Positions 23,868-33,800 of a stretch of DNA of 39,748 nucleotides are shown piece after piece. Origin of the DNA: an uncultured Burkholderiales bacterium (lineage in GTDB: Bacteria > Pseudomonadota > Gammaproteobacteria > Burkholderiales > Burkholderiaceae_E); assembly GCA_902826305.1 (NCBI GenBank), contig CADEEH010000010.1, forward strand, positions 18,737 to 58,484, in the 5' to 3' direction. Both the position numbers and the translations under genes were made by a program. How positions within the stretch are numbered: the first letter of the stretch is position 1; every line of letters starts with the position of its first letter. A model generated the notes under the pieces. That model did no database searches. It had not been told where the DNA came from and worked only from the letters and a program-made list of their open reading frames with translations.

Positions 23868-26762
23868 ATGAGTCATGTCAGTCAGAAGCTCGCTGCAGCA
23901 GTAGCGCTCGCGCTTACCAGTGCCCTTCCGCTTGCCGCCGATGCGGCCGGTCTGGGTCGGCTCACGGTGCAATCCGCACTGGGGCAGCCCCTTCGCGCCG
24001 AAGTGGAGATCACCTCGCTGTCCAAGGAAGAGTCGTCTTCCCTGACCGCGAGGCTGGCCACCGCCGACGCGTTCCGCCAGGCGGGCCTGGAATACAGTCC
24101 GGCGCTGTCCTCGCTGCGTTTCGCCGTCGACCGTCGATCCGACGGCCGTGCGTTCGTTCGCATCTCCTCGAGCCAGCCGATCAACGAACCGTTCGTCGAC
24201 ATGCTGGTCGAGCTGAACTGGGCGTCGGGCCGCTTCGTGCGCGAATACACGTTCCTGCTCGATCCGCCGGAACTGCGCGTGGCCCGCGAGTCGGTCGATG
24301 GCCGTCCGGCTCCCGCCGCGGTCGTCCCGCCGGTCGCCCAGGCCCAGCCGGTCGCCGTCGAGGCCGCTCCGGTGCCGGCCCCCGCGGCCGCCCCGGCCCA
24401 GCCAGCCCGGCCGCGAGCAGCCACACCGGCTCCGGCCGCGGCTGCCCCGTCAACCGCCCCGTCCGCCGCACCCGCTGCACGCGAGTCGAACCCGGGCCAG
24501 GTCGTCGTGCGTCGCGGCGACACGCTGGCCTCGGTGGCCGGCAAGGTCAAGCCGGCCGAGGTGTCGCTGGAACAGGCCGTGGTCGCGATCTATCGGGCCA
24601 ACCCGGCCGCGTTCCTCGGCAACATGAACCTGCTGCGCTCCGGTTCGACGCTGTCGATCCCGGACAGCGCGAACATGTCGTCGGTCGACGCCGCCGAGGC
24701 GAAGAAAGAGATCCGCGTCAGCGCGGCCGACTTCAACCGCTACAAGTCCCGCCTGGCGGCCGCTCCGCGTTCGCTCGGCGAGAACCGCGCCGGACAGAGC
24801 GCCGGTGGTGCCGTCACCGGCCAGGTCGACGACCGTGCCGCACCGCCTTCGTCGGGTGATCGCCTGCGGCTGTCGAAATCCGAAGCGCCGGAAGGCGAGT
24901 CGGCGACCGGCGTCGGCGCCGGCAAGGGTGCCGCGGCCAAGGCCGCCGAGCGGCGTGTCGCCAGCGATGCCGCGCTCAAGGAATCCCAGTCCCGCGTCGG
25001 CGAACTCGAGAAGAATGTCGCCGATCTGCAGAAGTTGCTCGAGCTGAAGAACAAGCAGCTCGGCGACATGCAGAAGCAGGTCGAGGACGCGAAGGCCGCG
25101 GGTGCGACCGCCTCGGGCACGGTGACCGTGCCGCCGGTGGCCGTCAAGCCGCCGGAACCGCCGAAGGTCGAGGCCCCGAAGGTCGAGCCCAAGGTCGAGC
25201 CGCCGAAAGCCGAGGCCCCGAAGGTCGAGCCCAAGGTCGAGCCGCCGAAGGCCGAGGCGCCGAAGGTCGAGCCGCCCAAGGTCGAGCCGCCGAAGGCCGA
25301 AGCGCCGAAGGTCGAGCCGCCGCCAGTGGCCGTGACGCCGGAGCCGCCGAAGGTCGAGGCGCCCAAGGCCGAGGCGCCGAAGGCCGATCCCGCGAAGTCC
25401 GCGGTGCGTCCGTCCGAGCCGAGTTTCTTCGACGAACTGCTGTCCAACCCGCTGGTGCTGCTCGGTGGCGGCGCGGTCGTGCTGCTCGGCGGCCTGCTCG
25501 GGTTCACGAGCCTGCGCCGCAAGAAGAAGGTCGAGAAGTTCGAGGACAGCCTGGTCGCGGCCGACGCTTTCACCGCGAACTCGCTGTTCGGATCGACCGG
25601 CGGGCAGACCGTCGACACGAACAACAGCCTGTTCACGTCCAAGTTGCCCGACAGCTCGTCGGACATCCAGGCCACCGAGGTCGATCCGATCGCCGAGGCC
25701 GAGGTCTACATCGCCTACGGTCGCGAGGCCCAGGCCGAGGAGATCCTCAAGGAAGCGATCAAGAAGCAACCGGAGCGCCAGGCGATCCGCGTCAAGCTGC
25801 TCGAGATCTACGCCGGCCGCAAGGATGCGAATTCGTTCGGTGTCGTCGCCAACGAGATGTACGAGATGACCGGCGGCCAGAACGAAGAGTGGCCGAAGGT
25901 CGTCACGATGGGCCTGGCGATCGATCCGGCCAATCCGTTGTACACCGGCAAGGCGGCCGCACCGGGCGGTGATTCGTCGCCGATGGGATCGGCCGCGATG
26001 GGTGCGCTGGGTGCGGCGGGTGCCGCTGCCGCCGGTGCGGCGATCGCCGACGATCATCACGACCAGGCCGATGCCTACGACGCGCCGATGGACGAGCCGC
26101 AGGCACTCGCCGACGAGCCCGCGTTCGATGTCGAGCCGCCGGCGATCCAGGCCGAGGCGCCGATGTTCGACGAGCCGCCGGCGATCGCCGACGACGTCGT
26201 GCGTGCCTCGCCGGTCTTCCCGGACACGCAGCCGATGCCCTCGGGCGGTGCCGGCCTGGAGCCGTCGCCGGACTCGGACTTCGGTGCACTCGACTTCAAC
26301 CTGGACATCGATACCAAGATCGTTGCCCAGGACGACGTCGCCGGCGCTGCCGACAGAAGTGAACTGGAGGCGGCCACCGAGGGCAAGTTCGAACTGCCGT
26401 CGCTGGAACTGCCCACGCTGGACTTCGAGAATCCGGCCGCCGGTGCCGCCGACAGCCTGCATCACGCCGCCAGCGAAGTCAGGCTCGATCCCGGTCACAC
26501 ACCGATCGCCGAGGCGTTCAAGTCCAGCGAGGACAGCGCACTCGATCTGTCGTCGATCGGCCTGTCGCTGGATGCCGGCGCCGCGCCGGCCGGTGTCGAC
26601 GGCGAACGCTGGCAGGAAATGGCCACCAAGCTCGATCTCGCCTCGGCCTACGAGGAGATCGGCGACAAGGAAGGTGCACGGGAGCTGCTCGAGGAAGTGC
26701 TGCGTGGCGGGGACGACAGCCAGCAGGACAAGGCACGGGAGCTGCTCGCGAAGATTTCGTAA
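23868..26762 (+). CDS. fimV: FimV/HubP-family polar hub and type IV pilus assembly protein
   Basis: This 964-residue inner-membrane protein organises the cell pole and type IV pilus assembly and binds peptidoglycan. In order: signal peptide (about 1-25); FimV N-terminal domain (GLGRLTVQSALGQPLRAEVE, about 27-140); Pro/Ala-rich linker; LysM domain (about 211-264, VVVRRGDTLASVAGKVK); coiled coil (about 368-411); Lys-Pro-Glu-Ala repeat tract (about 428-506); one membrane segment (about 523-546, VLLGGGAVVLLGGLLGF); a cytoplasmic TPR-like region (about 608-688); an acidic region; and the conserved C-terminal domain (about 911-964, EMATKLDLASAYEEIGDKEG). The ATG at 23868 gives a proper signal peptide; a GTG at 23781 is less likely. 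No pilus genes are adjacent. A terminator follows. Confidence 0.93.
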   Translation: MSHVSQKLAAAVALALTSALPLAADAAGLGRLTVQSALGQPLRAEVEITSLSKEESSSLTARLATADAFRQAGLEYSPALSSLRFAVDRRSDGRAFVRISSSQPINEPFVDMLVELNWASGRFVREYTFLLDPPELRVARESVDGRPAPAAVVPPVAQAQPVAVEAAPVPAPAAAPAQPARPRAATPAPAAAAPSTAPSAAPAARESNPGQVVVRRGDTLASVAGKVKPAEVSLEQAVVAIYRANPAAFLGNMNLLRSGSTLSIPDSANMSSVDAAEAKKEIRVSAADFNRYKSRLAAAPRSLGENRAGQSAGGAVTGQVDDRAAPPSSGDRLRLSKSEAPEGESATGVGAGKGAAAKAAERRVASDAALKESQSRVGELEKNVADLQKLLELKNKQLGDMQKQVEDAKAAGATASGTVTVPPVAVKPPEPPKVEAPKVEPKVEPPKAEAPKVEPKVEPPKAEAPKVEPPKVEPPKAEAPKVEPPPVAVTPEPPKVEAPKAEAPKADPAKSAVRPSEPSFFDELLSNPLVLLGGGAVVLLGGLLGFTSLRRKKKVEKFEDSLVAADAFTANSLFGSTGGQTVDTNNSLFTSKLPDSSSDIQATEVDPIAEAEVYIAYGREAQAEEILKEAIKKQPERQAIRVKLLEIYAGRKDANSFGVVANEMYEMTGGQNEEWPKVVTMGLAIDPANPLYTGKAAAPGGDSSPMGSAAMGALGAAGAAAAGAAIADDHHDQADAYDAPMDEPQALADEPAFDVEPPAIQAEAPMFDEPPAIADDVVRASPVFPDTQPMPSGGAGLEPSPDSDFGALDFNLDIDTKIVAQDDVAGAADRSELEAATEGKFELPSLELPTLDFENPAAGAADSLHHAASEVRLDPGHTPIAEAFKSSEDSALDLSSIGLSLDAGAAPAGVDGERWQEMATKLDLASAYEEIGDKEGARELLEEVLRGGDDSQQDKARELLAKIS
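25147..25395 (+). repeat. Imperfect tandem repeat encoding Lys-Val-Glu-Pro/Ala units in fimV
   Basis: Units such as KVEPPKAEAP and KVEPKVEPPK recur about eight times in frame, with near-identical DNA. The tract links the periplasmic coiled coil to the membrane helix. Such repeats can change length between strains by slippage or recombination without shifting frame. Confidence 0.8.
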
Positions 26763-26784
26763 GTCCCCAGCCAGGGACGTTTTG

Positions 26785-26813
26785 CGGGGAAGTCTTCGGG
26801 CTTCCCCGTTTTT
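26785..26813 (+). terminator. Intrinsic terminator after fimV
   Basis: CGGGGAAG (26785-26792) pairs perfectly with CTTCCCCG (26801-26808) around an 8-base loop, followed at once by TTTTT (26809-26813) and a further T-rich run. It lies 23 bases after the fimV stop and separates fimV from truA. It is the clearest intrinsic terminator in the window. Confidence 0.9.
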
Positions 26814-26878
26814 CTTTCCGGCGTTCGGAAGGTGCAAGGTAGCCGGTGCCGGTTGCCCGGGGAATCAGGACACTGCAG

Positions 26879-27715
26879 ATGCCGCGCGTGGCGCTGGTGG
26901 TCGAATACGACGGCAGCTCGTTCGAAGGCTGGCAGACCCAGCCCGGCGGGCGCACGGTGCAGGACACGCTCGAGGCGGCGATCGCGGTGATCGCCGGCGA
27001 GCCGGTGGCGACGATCTGCGCCGGTCGCACCGATGCCGGAGTCCACGCCCGGCGCCAGGTGGTCCACTTCGAGACCGCGGCCGCGCGTCCGCCGAGCGCG
27101 TGGGTCCGCGGCGTCAACGCCGCGCTGCCGCCGCCGATCGCGGTCCAGCATGCCGTCGAGGTCGGCGACGATTTCGATGCGCGCCGCAGCGCCCTGCGGC
27201 GGGCCTATGTCTATGCCATCACCTGCCGGCCGCAGCGCTCGCCGCTGACACGGGAGCGCACCGCCTGGGTGTTCCGTCCGCTCGACGTCGTCGCGATGCG
27301 CGAGGCAGCCGCGCTGCTGATCGGCGAGCATGACTTCTCGTCGTTCCGTTCGTCGCAGTGCCAGGCCCGCAGCCCGGTGCGTCGACTGGAGCGCCTCGAG
27401 ATCGAATCACGCGGCGAACTGATCGCGTTGCGGATCGTCGGCAACGCGTTCCTGCATCACATGGTGCGCAACATCGCCAGCGCACTGGTTGAGGTCGGCA
27501 GCACCCGGCGTCCGGTGTCGTGGCTCGGCGAGGTGCTGGCCGCCCGCGATCGTTCGGTTTCCTCGGCGACGCTGGCCGCCGCGGGTCTGGTGCTGACCGG
27601 GGTCGAGTATCCGGCGCATCACCCAGTGCCATCCTGGCCCGCGCAGGACACCGGTCCGATCGCCGAATGGCTCGGCGTGCAGATGCCAGCAGCCCTCCCG
27701 CCGGTGGCAGAATAG
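26879..27715 (+). CDS. truA: tRNA pseudouridine(38-40) synthase
   Basis: This 278-residue enzyme converts uridines 38-40 in the tRNA anticodon arm to pseudouridine. The catalytic Asp is D52 in AGRTDAGVHA; other family marks are YDGSSFEGWQTQP (10-22), the RRAYVYAI strand, LIGEHDFSSFRSSQC, and the C-terminal GNAFLHHMVRNIASALVEVG. The ATG at 26879 (MPRVALVVEYDG) is the family-like start; an in-frame codon at 26846 would add 11 residues. In many Burkholderiales truA is followed closely by trpF, but here the glycan block intervenes. A CAGAAT box (27708-27713) overlaps its last codons and may serve the next gene. Confidence 0.95.
   Translation: MPRVALVVEYDGSSFEGWQTQPGGRTVQDTLEAAIAVIAGEPVATICAGRTDAGVHARRQVVHFETAAARPPSAWVRGVNAALPPPIAVQHAVEVGDDFDARRSALRRAYVYAITCRPQRSPLTRERTAWVFRPLDVVAMREAAALLIGEHDFSSFRSSQCQARSPVRRLERLEIESRGELIALRIVGNAFLHHMVRNIASALVEVGSTRRPVSWLGEVLAARDRSVSSATLAAAGLVLTGVEYPAHHPVPSWPAQDTGPIAEWLGVQMPAALPPVAE
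27708..27713 (+). promoter_or_regulatory. Candidate -10 element at the left end of the glycan block
   Basis: GTGGCAGAAT ends here and repeats the string before tRNA-Val. It overlaps the truA stop and lies about 70 bases before the glycosyltransferase start. A 13-base palindrome-like CGCGGAATCCGCG follows near 27730-27742. Confidence 0.3.
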
Positions 27716-27781
27716 CGTGATGATCCTCAACGCGGAATCCGCGGTCGAAATCCCGGGGCACGCGGCGTCTCGAGCCTTGTG

Positions 27782-28522
27782 ATGATCTGCCTGTCGATCG
27801 TCAGCCACGGCCAGCTCGATCTCGCGAAGCGGCTGTTCGACAGCCTGTTGCGGCATCCTTCACCGCTGGTGACCCAGGTGGTCTACACGCGCAACATTCC
27901 CGAGGATCCGCTGCCGGCGCATGTGCGCGGACTGCCGGGGCTGCGGGAGATCGACAATCCGGTGCCGAAGGGATACGGGGCCAACCACAACGCGGCCTTC
28001 TCCCTGTGCGAGGCACCTTGCTTCTGTGTGCTGAACCCGGACATCGAGTGGGTGCGCGACCCGTTTCGTGCACTGTTCGCTGCACTAGAGTCGCGTGGCA
28101 ACGGCCTGGTCGCGCCCCGCGTGATCGGCCCCGATGGCGCGCTGGAGAACACGGCAAGGCGCGTGTACACGCCGCTCGAGCTCGTGCGCCAGAAGCTCAG
28201 ACCGCGCAATCATGCCGAGGCTCCGGACTGGCTCGCGGGCGTGTTCATGGTGTTCAAGAGTGATGCCTACCGGGCCATCCGAGGCGTCCACACGTCGTTT
28301 CACCTGTACATCGAGGACGTGGACATCTGTTCGCGGCTGCAACTGGAAGGCTGGCGGCTGGCACAGGTGCAGGAGGCCGAGGTGGTCCACCGCGCCCAAT
28401 CGGCCAGCCATCGATCCCTGCAGTTCGCCCGCTGGCATCTGGCCGGCATGCTCAAGTACTGGAGTTCGCCGGTGTTCTGGCGATACCGTGCGATCGCGCG
28501 CAACCTCCAACGCAGTGCATGA
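27782..28522 (+). CDS. Family 2 glycosyltransferase (rhamnosyltransferase-like)
   Basis: This 246-residue protein has the GT-A glycosyltransferase fold and transfers a sugar from an activated donor to a growing glycan or lipid carrier at the membrane's inner face. The N-terminal strand is ICLSIVSHGQLD (2-13), the metal-binding DxD-like region is VLNPDIEW (about 83-90), and the acceptor-side acidic motif is HLYIEDVDICSRLQ (about 173-186). Length is on the short side for the family. The ATG at 27782 and an immediately preceding in-frame GTG at 27779 are equally possible starts. It is the first gene of the glycan block and lies about 100 bases before the ABC exporter permease. Donor and acceptor are unknown. 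Confidence 0.85.
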   Translation: MICLSIVSHGQLDLAKRLFDSLLRHPSPLVTQVVYTRNIPEDPLPAHVRGLPGLREIDNPVPKGYGANHNAAFSLCEAPCFCVLNPDIEWVRDPFRALFAALESRGNGLVAPRVIGPDGALENTARRVYTPLELVRQKLRPRNHAEAPDWLAGVFMVFKSDAYRAIRGVHTSFHLYIEDVDICSRLQLEGWRLAQVQEAEVVHRAQSASHRSLQFARWHLAGMLKYWSSPVFWRYRAIARNLQRSA

Positions 28523-28551
28523 ACCCATGCCGGCGCATGGAGTGCCTCCGC

Positions 28552-28557
28552 TATAAT
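28552..28557 (+). promoter_or_regulatory. Candidate -10 element of the ABC exporter operon
   Basis: A perfect TATAAT lies in the 102-base gap between the glycosyltransferase and the exporter permease. The -35 region is weak (TGCCGG about 18 bases upstream). It would drive the permease, ATPase and fused transferase genes. Confidence 0.5.
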
Positions 28558-28624
28558 CCGGCGGTCCTTGAGCGGTACGCGGGGACTCCTCGCGCGTCAC
28601 TCGGATCATGCCCCCCGCCTCCAC

Positions 28625-29431
28625 GTGGCAAGCGTCCTAATCCTTCCCGTACGTTCGTTGACCGACAACAGGCGCCTGCTGGCGCAACTGGTCGACCGGG
28701 ACATTCGCGCGCGCTACTCGGGATCGATGCTGGGCATGGCCTGGCCGGTCCTGTTGCCCTTGGTCATGCTCGGCATGTACACCTTCGTGTTCGGTGTCGT
28801 GTTCCGGTCGCGCTGGCCGGGCGCCGGCGACGGTGTCGGTGACTATTCGCTGACGCTGTTCGCGGGTCTGATCGTGCACGGGTTCCTCGCCGATGTGATC
28901 AGCCGTTCACCCACGCTGATCCTGGCGAACGTGAGCTTCGTCAAGCGGGTGGTGTTTCCCCTCGAGTCGCTGGCCTGGGTCACCGTGCTCTCGTCGCTCT
29001 TCCACGCATTCGTCTCCCTGCTCGTGCTGGGTGCCGGCGTGCTGCTGGTCAAAGGACAGTTGCCGCTGCAGTTCCTCGCCGCGCCGGCCGTTCTCATCGC
29101 CATGGTGCCGGTGGCCCTTGGCGTCTGCTGGATCCTGTCGGCGGGTGGCGTGTTCTTCCGGGATCTCGCCCAGTTCGTGGCGCTGGTCAATGCAGGGCTG
29201 CTGTTCCTGTCGCCGATCTTCTATCCGATATCCGCGTTGCCGGTTTCGCTGCGTGGTGTCGCGCACCTGAGTCCGCTGGCCATACCGGTCGAGCACCTGC
29301 GGGCGCTGGTGATCGGCGGCACGGCCGACTGGGGGCTGCTGCTCCTCTATCTGCTGGGGGGTTACCTGCTGGCGGCCGCCGGACTGTGGCTGTTCAACCG
29401 CACCCGGCACGGGTTTCCGGATGTCCTCTGA
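28625..29431 (+). CDS. ABC-2 type polysaccharide exporter permease (Wzm-like)
   Basis: This protein of about 268 residues forms the membrane channel of an ABC transporter that moves finished polysaccharide on its lipid carrier across the inner membrane. It has six hydrophobic segments and the family opening LLAQLVDRDIRARYSGSMLG followed by MAWPVLLPLVMLGMYTFVF. The C-terminal LSPIFYPISALP and LSPLAIPVEHLRALVIGG stretches are typical of O-antigen and capsule exporters. The start is uncertain: I chose GTG at 28625, which gives normal family length; a TTG at 28568 would add 19 residues but lies only 11 bases after the -10 box. Its 3' end overlaps the ATPase gene by 11 bases, implying coupled translation. 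Confidence 0.85.
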   Translation: MASVLILPVRSLTDNRRLLAQLVDRDIRARYSGSMLGMAWPVLLPLVMLGMYTFVFGVVFRSRWPGAGDGVGDYSLTLFAGLIVHGFLADVISRSPTLILANVSFVKRVVFPLESLAWVTVLSSLFHAFVSLLVLGAGVLLVKGQLPLQFLAAPAVLIAMVPVALGVCWILSAGGVFFRDLAQFVALVNAGLLFLSPIFYPISALPVSLRGVAHLSPLAIPVEHLRALVIGGTADWGLLLLYLLGGYLLAAAGLWLFNRTRHGFPDVL

Positions 29432-30833
29432 GTCGGTGCTGCTGAGCGCGATCGGGGTGTCGAAGCGCTACGAGATCTACGCACGTCCTCAGGATCGACT
29501 GCGACAGATGATCCACTCGATGAGCCGGCGCCTGATCAGAGGGGAGCCGCCGCAGCATTTCCGCGAGTTCTGGGCCTTGCGCCAGGTCGACCTGGCCGTC
29601 CACCGCAGCGAGAGTGTCGGCATCATCGGCACGAACGGCTCGGGCAAGTCGACGCTGCTGCAGTTGCTCTGCGGCACGTTGAGTCCGACCACCGGCGAGA
29701 TCGTCCGCCGCGGTCGGATCGCCGCGCTGCTCGAACTGGGCGCGGGCTTCGACCCGGAGTTCACCGGCCGCGAGAACATCCGGCTTTCGGCCCTGATCTA
29801 CGGCATCGACGATTCGACGATCGCCGCGAAGGAGTCGTCGATCATCGGCTTCGCCGACATCGGCGAGTTCATCGACCAGCCGGTCAAGACCTATTCCAGC
29901 GGCATGTACGTGCGGCTCGCCTTCGCGATCGCCGCCCATGTCGACGCCGACATCCTGGTGATCGACGAGGCGCTGGCGGTCGGCGATTTCCGCTTCAATC
30001 AGAAGTGCCTGCGATTCCTGCGCGAATTCCAGAAGCGGGGCTCGCTGCTGTTCGTGAGCCACGACGCGTCGGCGGTTGTCGGTCTGTGCAGCAGGGCGCT
30101 CTGGCTCGACCGGGGCGAAGCCAGGATGATGGGACCGGCGAAGCTCGTGGTGGAGTCCTACCTGGCCCAGCAGCACTCGCTCGACGCGGCGCAGGGCAGC
30201 GAGGCGGCCGGTGGCGGGAAGACCGCGGCCGCTCACCCCGCGAGGGCGGACGGCGAAGCCGCGGCGCAGGTCCGCCATGCGGCCCCGTCGACCGCATCGA
30301 TGCGTGAAGCGGTGGTGCCGCTGCTGGTCGAACGTCGCTACTCCCGCCTGGAGTGCATCGATGCCGAGCCCACGCAGACGTTCGGCGAAGGCCTGGCCGA
30401 GATCACCGGCGTGCGACTCCTCAACGAGTCGGGGATCGCGGCGAACACGTTCGAAAGCGGGGAGATGGTCGAACTCGAGATCGCCTTCCGCGCGCGGGCT
30501 GCGATCGACAACGTCGTCATCGGTTTCTATTTCAAGGATCGGCTCGGGCAGCGGCTTTTCGGCGAGAACACGCTGATCGCGCTGCCGGACGAACGCTTCG
30601 CGATGGCGGCCGACGAGCAGGGCAGGGCCCGATTCCGGTTCTTCCTGCCGTCGCTGCCGGTCGGCGACTACGGCATCGATCCGGCGATTGCGACCGGCTC
30701 GCAATACGACCACCGCCAGCAGCATTGGATATTCGATGCGTTATCGTTCCGTGTCCTGACCAGCCAGGTGTCGCGCGGGCTGATCGGGATTCCGATGCAG
30801 GCCGTTTCAATCGAGCGGGAAGGCCATCCTTGA
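29421..30833 (+). CDS. Polysaccharide ABC exporter ATPase with C-terminal glycan-binding domain (Wzt-like)
   Basis: This 470-residue protein powers glycan export. The N-terminal ATPase (about 1-250) has Walker [10 protein letters not shown] (70-78), signature TYSSGM (157-162), Walker B ILVIDE (178-183) and the switch SHD (213-215). After an Ala/Gly-rich linker (about 255-295) comes an extra domain (about 310-455) with the alternating beta pattern of the Wzt C-terminal domain, which in E. coli O8/O9a reads the modified non-reducing end of the O-polysaccharide. Its presence suggests that export here also depends on a capped chain. The ATG at 29421 lies within the permease end. The stop overlaps the next gene's TTG start (TTGA at 30830-30833). 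Confidence 0.9.
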   Translation: MSSESVLLSAIGVSKRYEIYARPQDRLRQMIHSMSRRLIRGEPPQHFREFWALRQVDLAVHRSESVGIIGTNGSGKSTLLQLLCGTLSPTTGEIVRRGRIAALLELGAGFDPEFTGRENIRLSALIYGIDDSTIAAKESSIIGFADIGEFIDQPVKTYSSGMYVRLAFAIAAHVDADILVIDEALAVGDFRFNQKCLRFLREFQKRGSLLFVSHDASAVVGLCSRALWLDRGEARMMGPAKLVVESYLAQQHSLDAAQGSEAAGGGKTAAAHPARADGEAAAQVRHAAPSTASMREAVVPLLVERRYSRLECIDAEPTQTFGEGLAEITGVRLLNESGIAANTFESGEMVELEIAFRARAAIDNVVIGFYFKDRLGQRLFGENTLIALPDERFAMAADEQGRARFRFFLPSLPVGDYGIDPAIATGSQYDHRQQHWIFDALSFRVLTSQVSRGLIGIPMQAVSIEREGHP

Positions 30834-33800
30834 AGTTCAGCGGCGAGCGTTACATTCCGACGGAAAGCGGCGAGCTGCGGCTCGAGCATCTGCATCGCTA
30901 CGCCTGGGTCCGGCCGCTGGCGCAGGGGCGTACCGTCGTCGACCTCGCTTGTGGCGAAGGTTACGGCTCGGCGATGCTGGCCGAGGTGGCCGAGCGGGTG
31001 ATCGGCATCGATCTCTCGGCCGAGGCCGTCGAGCACGCCCGCGTCGCCTACGGGGCCGCGCCGAATCTCGAGTTCCGTATCGGCGACGCGACGGCCAGCG
31101 GCCTGCCTGCAGCGATGGCCGATCTCGTCGTCTCGTTCGAGACCATCGAACACCTGGCGGCGCAGGAGGCGATGATCCGGGAACTGCAACGCATCCTGAA
31201 GCCCGACGGCCTGCTGGTGATCTCGTCGCCAAATCGGCCGGTGTACTCGGCGCTGGATCCGGTCCAGAACCATTTCCACGTGAAGGAACTCGACCTGGCC
31301 GAGTTGCGTGCCCTGCTGGGCACGTGTTTCCCTGCGGTCCGCATCCTCGGGCAGCGGATGATCGTCGGGTCCGCGCTGTCGACGGCCTCGGTGCCGGGGG
31401 CCGACGGGAGCTTGCTGCGCGGTACGGTGATCGCCGATTGTGTGGCGGGCGTCCGCGATCACATCCCGGTGACGGACCGTCCGGTCTATTTCGTCGCGTT
31501 GGCGGCTGCCAGGCCCGGGCTGCTGCCCCAGCTCGACGGCTCGGTGCTCGCTTCGGAGCGCGAGGATCACTACCAGCGGTATCGCGACATCGCGCGATGG
31601 GCAGTCCAGACCGATGCCGAGCTGAACGCGCTCAGGAAGCGGCAGGCGGCGACCCTGGAATCGGCCAACACGGCCAGGTCGGAAGTCGCGCGCCTGACCG
31701 ACGAACTCGCAGCCAGCCAGTCTCGACTGGCCGATCTCCAGCAGCGGCTCGATGTGATCATCCGCTCGAGATCCTGGAGGCTCACCCGACCGATGCGGGT
31801 CGCCGGGCGGGTTGCCCGGGGCCAGTCGGCGGGGGCGCTGCCCGAGGCCACCCGCCAGCAGCTGATCGCGCGGATGCGCCGGATCTATGCGGCCTTGCCG
31901 CTGTCGCCCGCGGCGAAGCGGCGCCTGATCGACGTGACCTTCCGTGCCGGCGGCCGCCTGTTCGCCGGTTTGCCTCATTACGAGTTCTGGCGCCAGAGCC
32001 GCGAGTTCCAGCCCACCCCGATCGGCACCGACGGGCCGGTGCCGGAGGCGGATCTGGACGTGGTGGCCGCCTCGCTGTCGTTCGAACCGGTCGACAGTCC
32101 GCGCGTCTCGGTGGTGATCCCCACCTATGGCCGGCTCGACCACACGCTGGCCTGCCTGCGCTCGATCGCCAGGCAGCTGCCGCGGGCGCCGATCGAGATC
32201 ATCGTCTCCGACGATGCGTCGAACGATCCCCGCTTGCCGCTGCTGGCGTCGATTCCCGGGCTGCGTTTCGTCTCGCAGCCGGTCAACCTCGGCTTCGTGC
32301 GCAACTGCAATGCCGGCGCAGCGATGGCACGCGGCGAGTTCGTGCACTTCCTGAACAACGACACCGAGGTGCTCGAGGGCTGGCTCGACACGATGCTGGC
32401 GGTGTTCGAGCGCTTCCCCGATTGCGGCATGGTCGGCTCCAAGCTCGTCTATCCGGACGGGCGGCTGCAGGAGGCCGGTGGAATCGTCTGGCGCGACGGC
32501 AGCGCCTGGAACTTCGGGCGCCTGGACGATCCGCGACGCAGCCAGTTCAACTACGTGAGGCCGGTCGACTACGCGTCGGGTGCCTCCTTGCTGATCCGGC
32601 GATCGGACTTCGAGGCGCTCGGTCGATTCGACGAGTGCTACGTGCCGGCGTACAACGAGGACAGTGATCTCGCCTTCAAGCTGCGCGAGGCCGGCAAGGC
32701 CCTGTACTACCAGCCGGCGTCGGTGATCGTGCATCACGAGGGCATCTCCAACGGACTGGATGTCCGCGAGGGAATCAAGCGGCATCAGGTGGTCAATCGC
32801 GAGACCTTCACGCGGCGCTGGCGGCCCGTGCTCGATCGCGAGCATTGGCCCAATGGCGAGAACGTCTTCGAGGCGCGGGAACGCGGGGGCCGAAGGCCGC
32901 TGCTGCTGGTGATCGACCACTACATCCCCCAGCCCGATCGCGATGCCGGGTCACGCAGCATGCTGGCGTTCATGCAGTCGCTGATCCGTCTCGGGTACCT
33001 GGTCAAGTTCTGGCCGTCCAACGGCTGGCACGATCCCGTGTATGCGCCGGTGTTCGAACAGCTGGGCATCGAGGTGTTCTACGGTCGCGAGTATGTGGGC
33101 CAGATCGAGGACTGGCTGCAGTTGCACGGACACGCGATCCGAACCGTGCTGTTGAGCCGGCCGACGGTCGCTGACGAGCATGTCCAGCTGATCCGTCGGC
33201 ACACCTCCGCGCGGATCCTGTTCTACGGCCACGACATCCACTACCTGCGCAAGGCGCTCGAACTGCAGGTTCGCGGGCAGCCTGTGGAAGAGTCCGCCGA
33301 GGTGCGCACCCTGCAGGCGCTCGAACAGAGGGTCTGGGGGACGGTCGACGTCATCCTGTATCCGTCGTCCTCGGAGGTGGCCCATGTCCGCGAATGGCTC
33401 AGGGCGCACGGCCGCACGACGCCGGCGATGGTGCTGTCGCCCTACGTGGTCGAGATGGGCGAGCGGGAACCGCCGCGTGTTGCCGGGCGGGCCGGTCTGC
33501 TGTTCGTCGCGGGATTCGGCCATCCGCCGAATGTCGATGCAGCAGTCTGGCTTGCGACGTCGATCTACCCGCGGTTGCGGGAGAGGATGCCGGAGTTGAC
33601 GTTGACCCTGGCCGGCTCCAACCCCACCGCGGCGGTGACCGCATTGGCCGGACCCGGCATCGAGGTCACCGGCTGGATCTCCGACGCCGACCTGGCCAGG
33701 CGCTATGGGAAGGCCCGGGTGGCGGTCTGCCCATTGCGCTTCGGAGCCGGGGTGAAGGGAAAGGTGGTGGAGGCGATGGCCTTCGGCGTGCCGATCGTGA

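Noticed and set aside
25147..25395. Possible CRISPR-like repeat array
   Set aside because: Units are in frame, without unique spacers of constant length, and encode the fimV linker.
24450..26837. 795-codon antisense frame across fimV
   Set aside because: Low-complexity Leu/Arg/Gly composition follows from the fimV repeats; fimV itself has clear domains.
30353..30829. Upstream extension of the multidomain transferase frame
   Set aside because: It overlaps the Wzt-like C-terminal domain and is Arg-rich nonsense; family similarity begins at the TTG at 30830.
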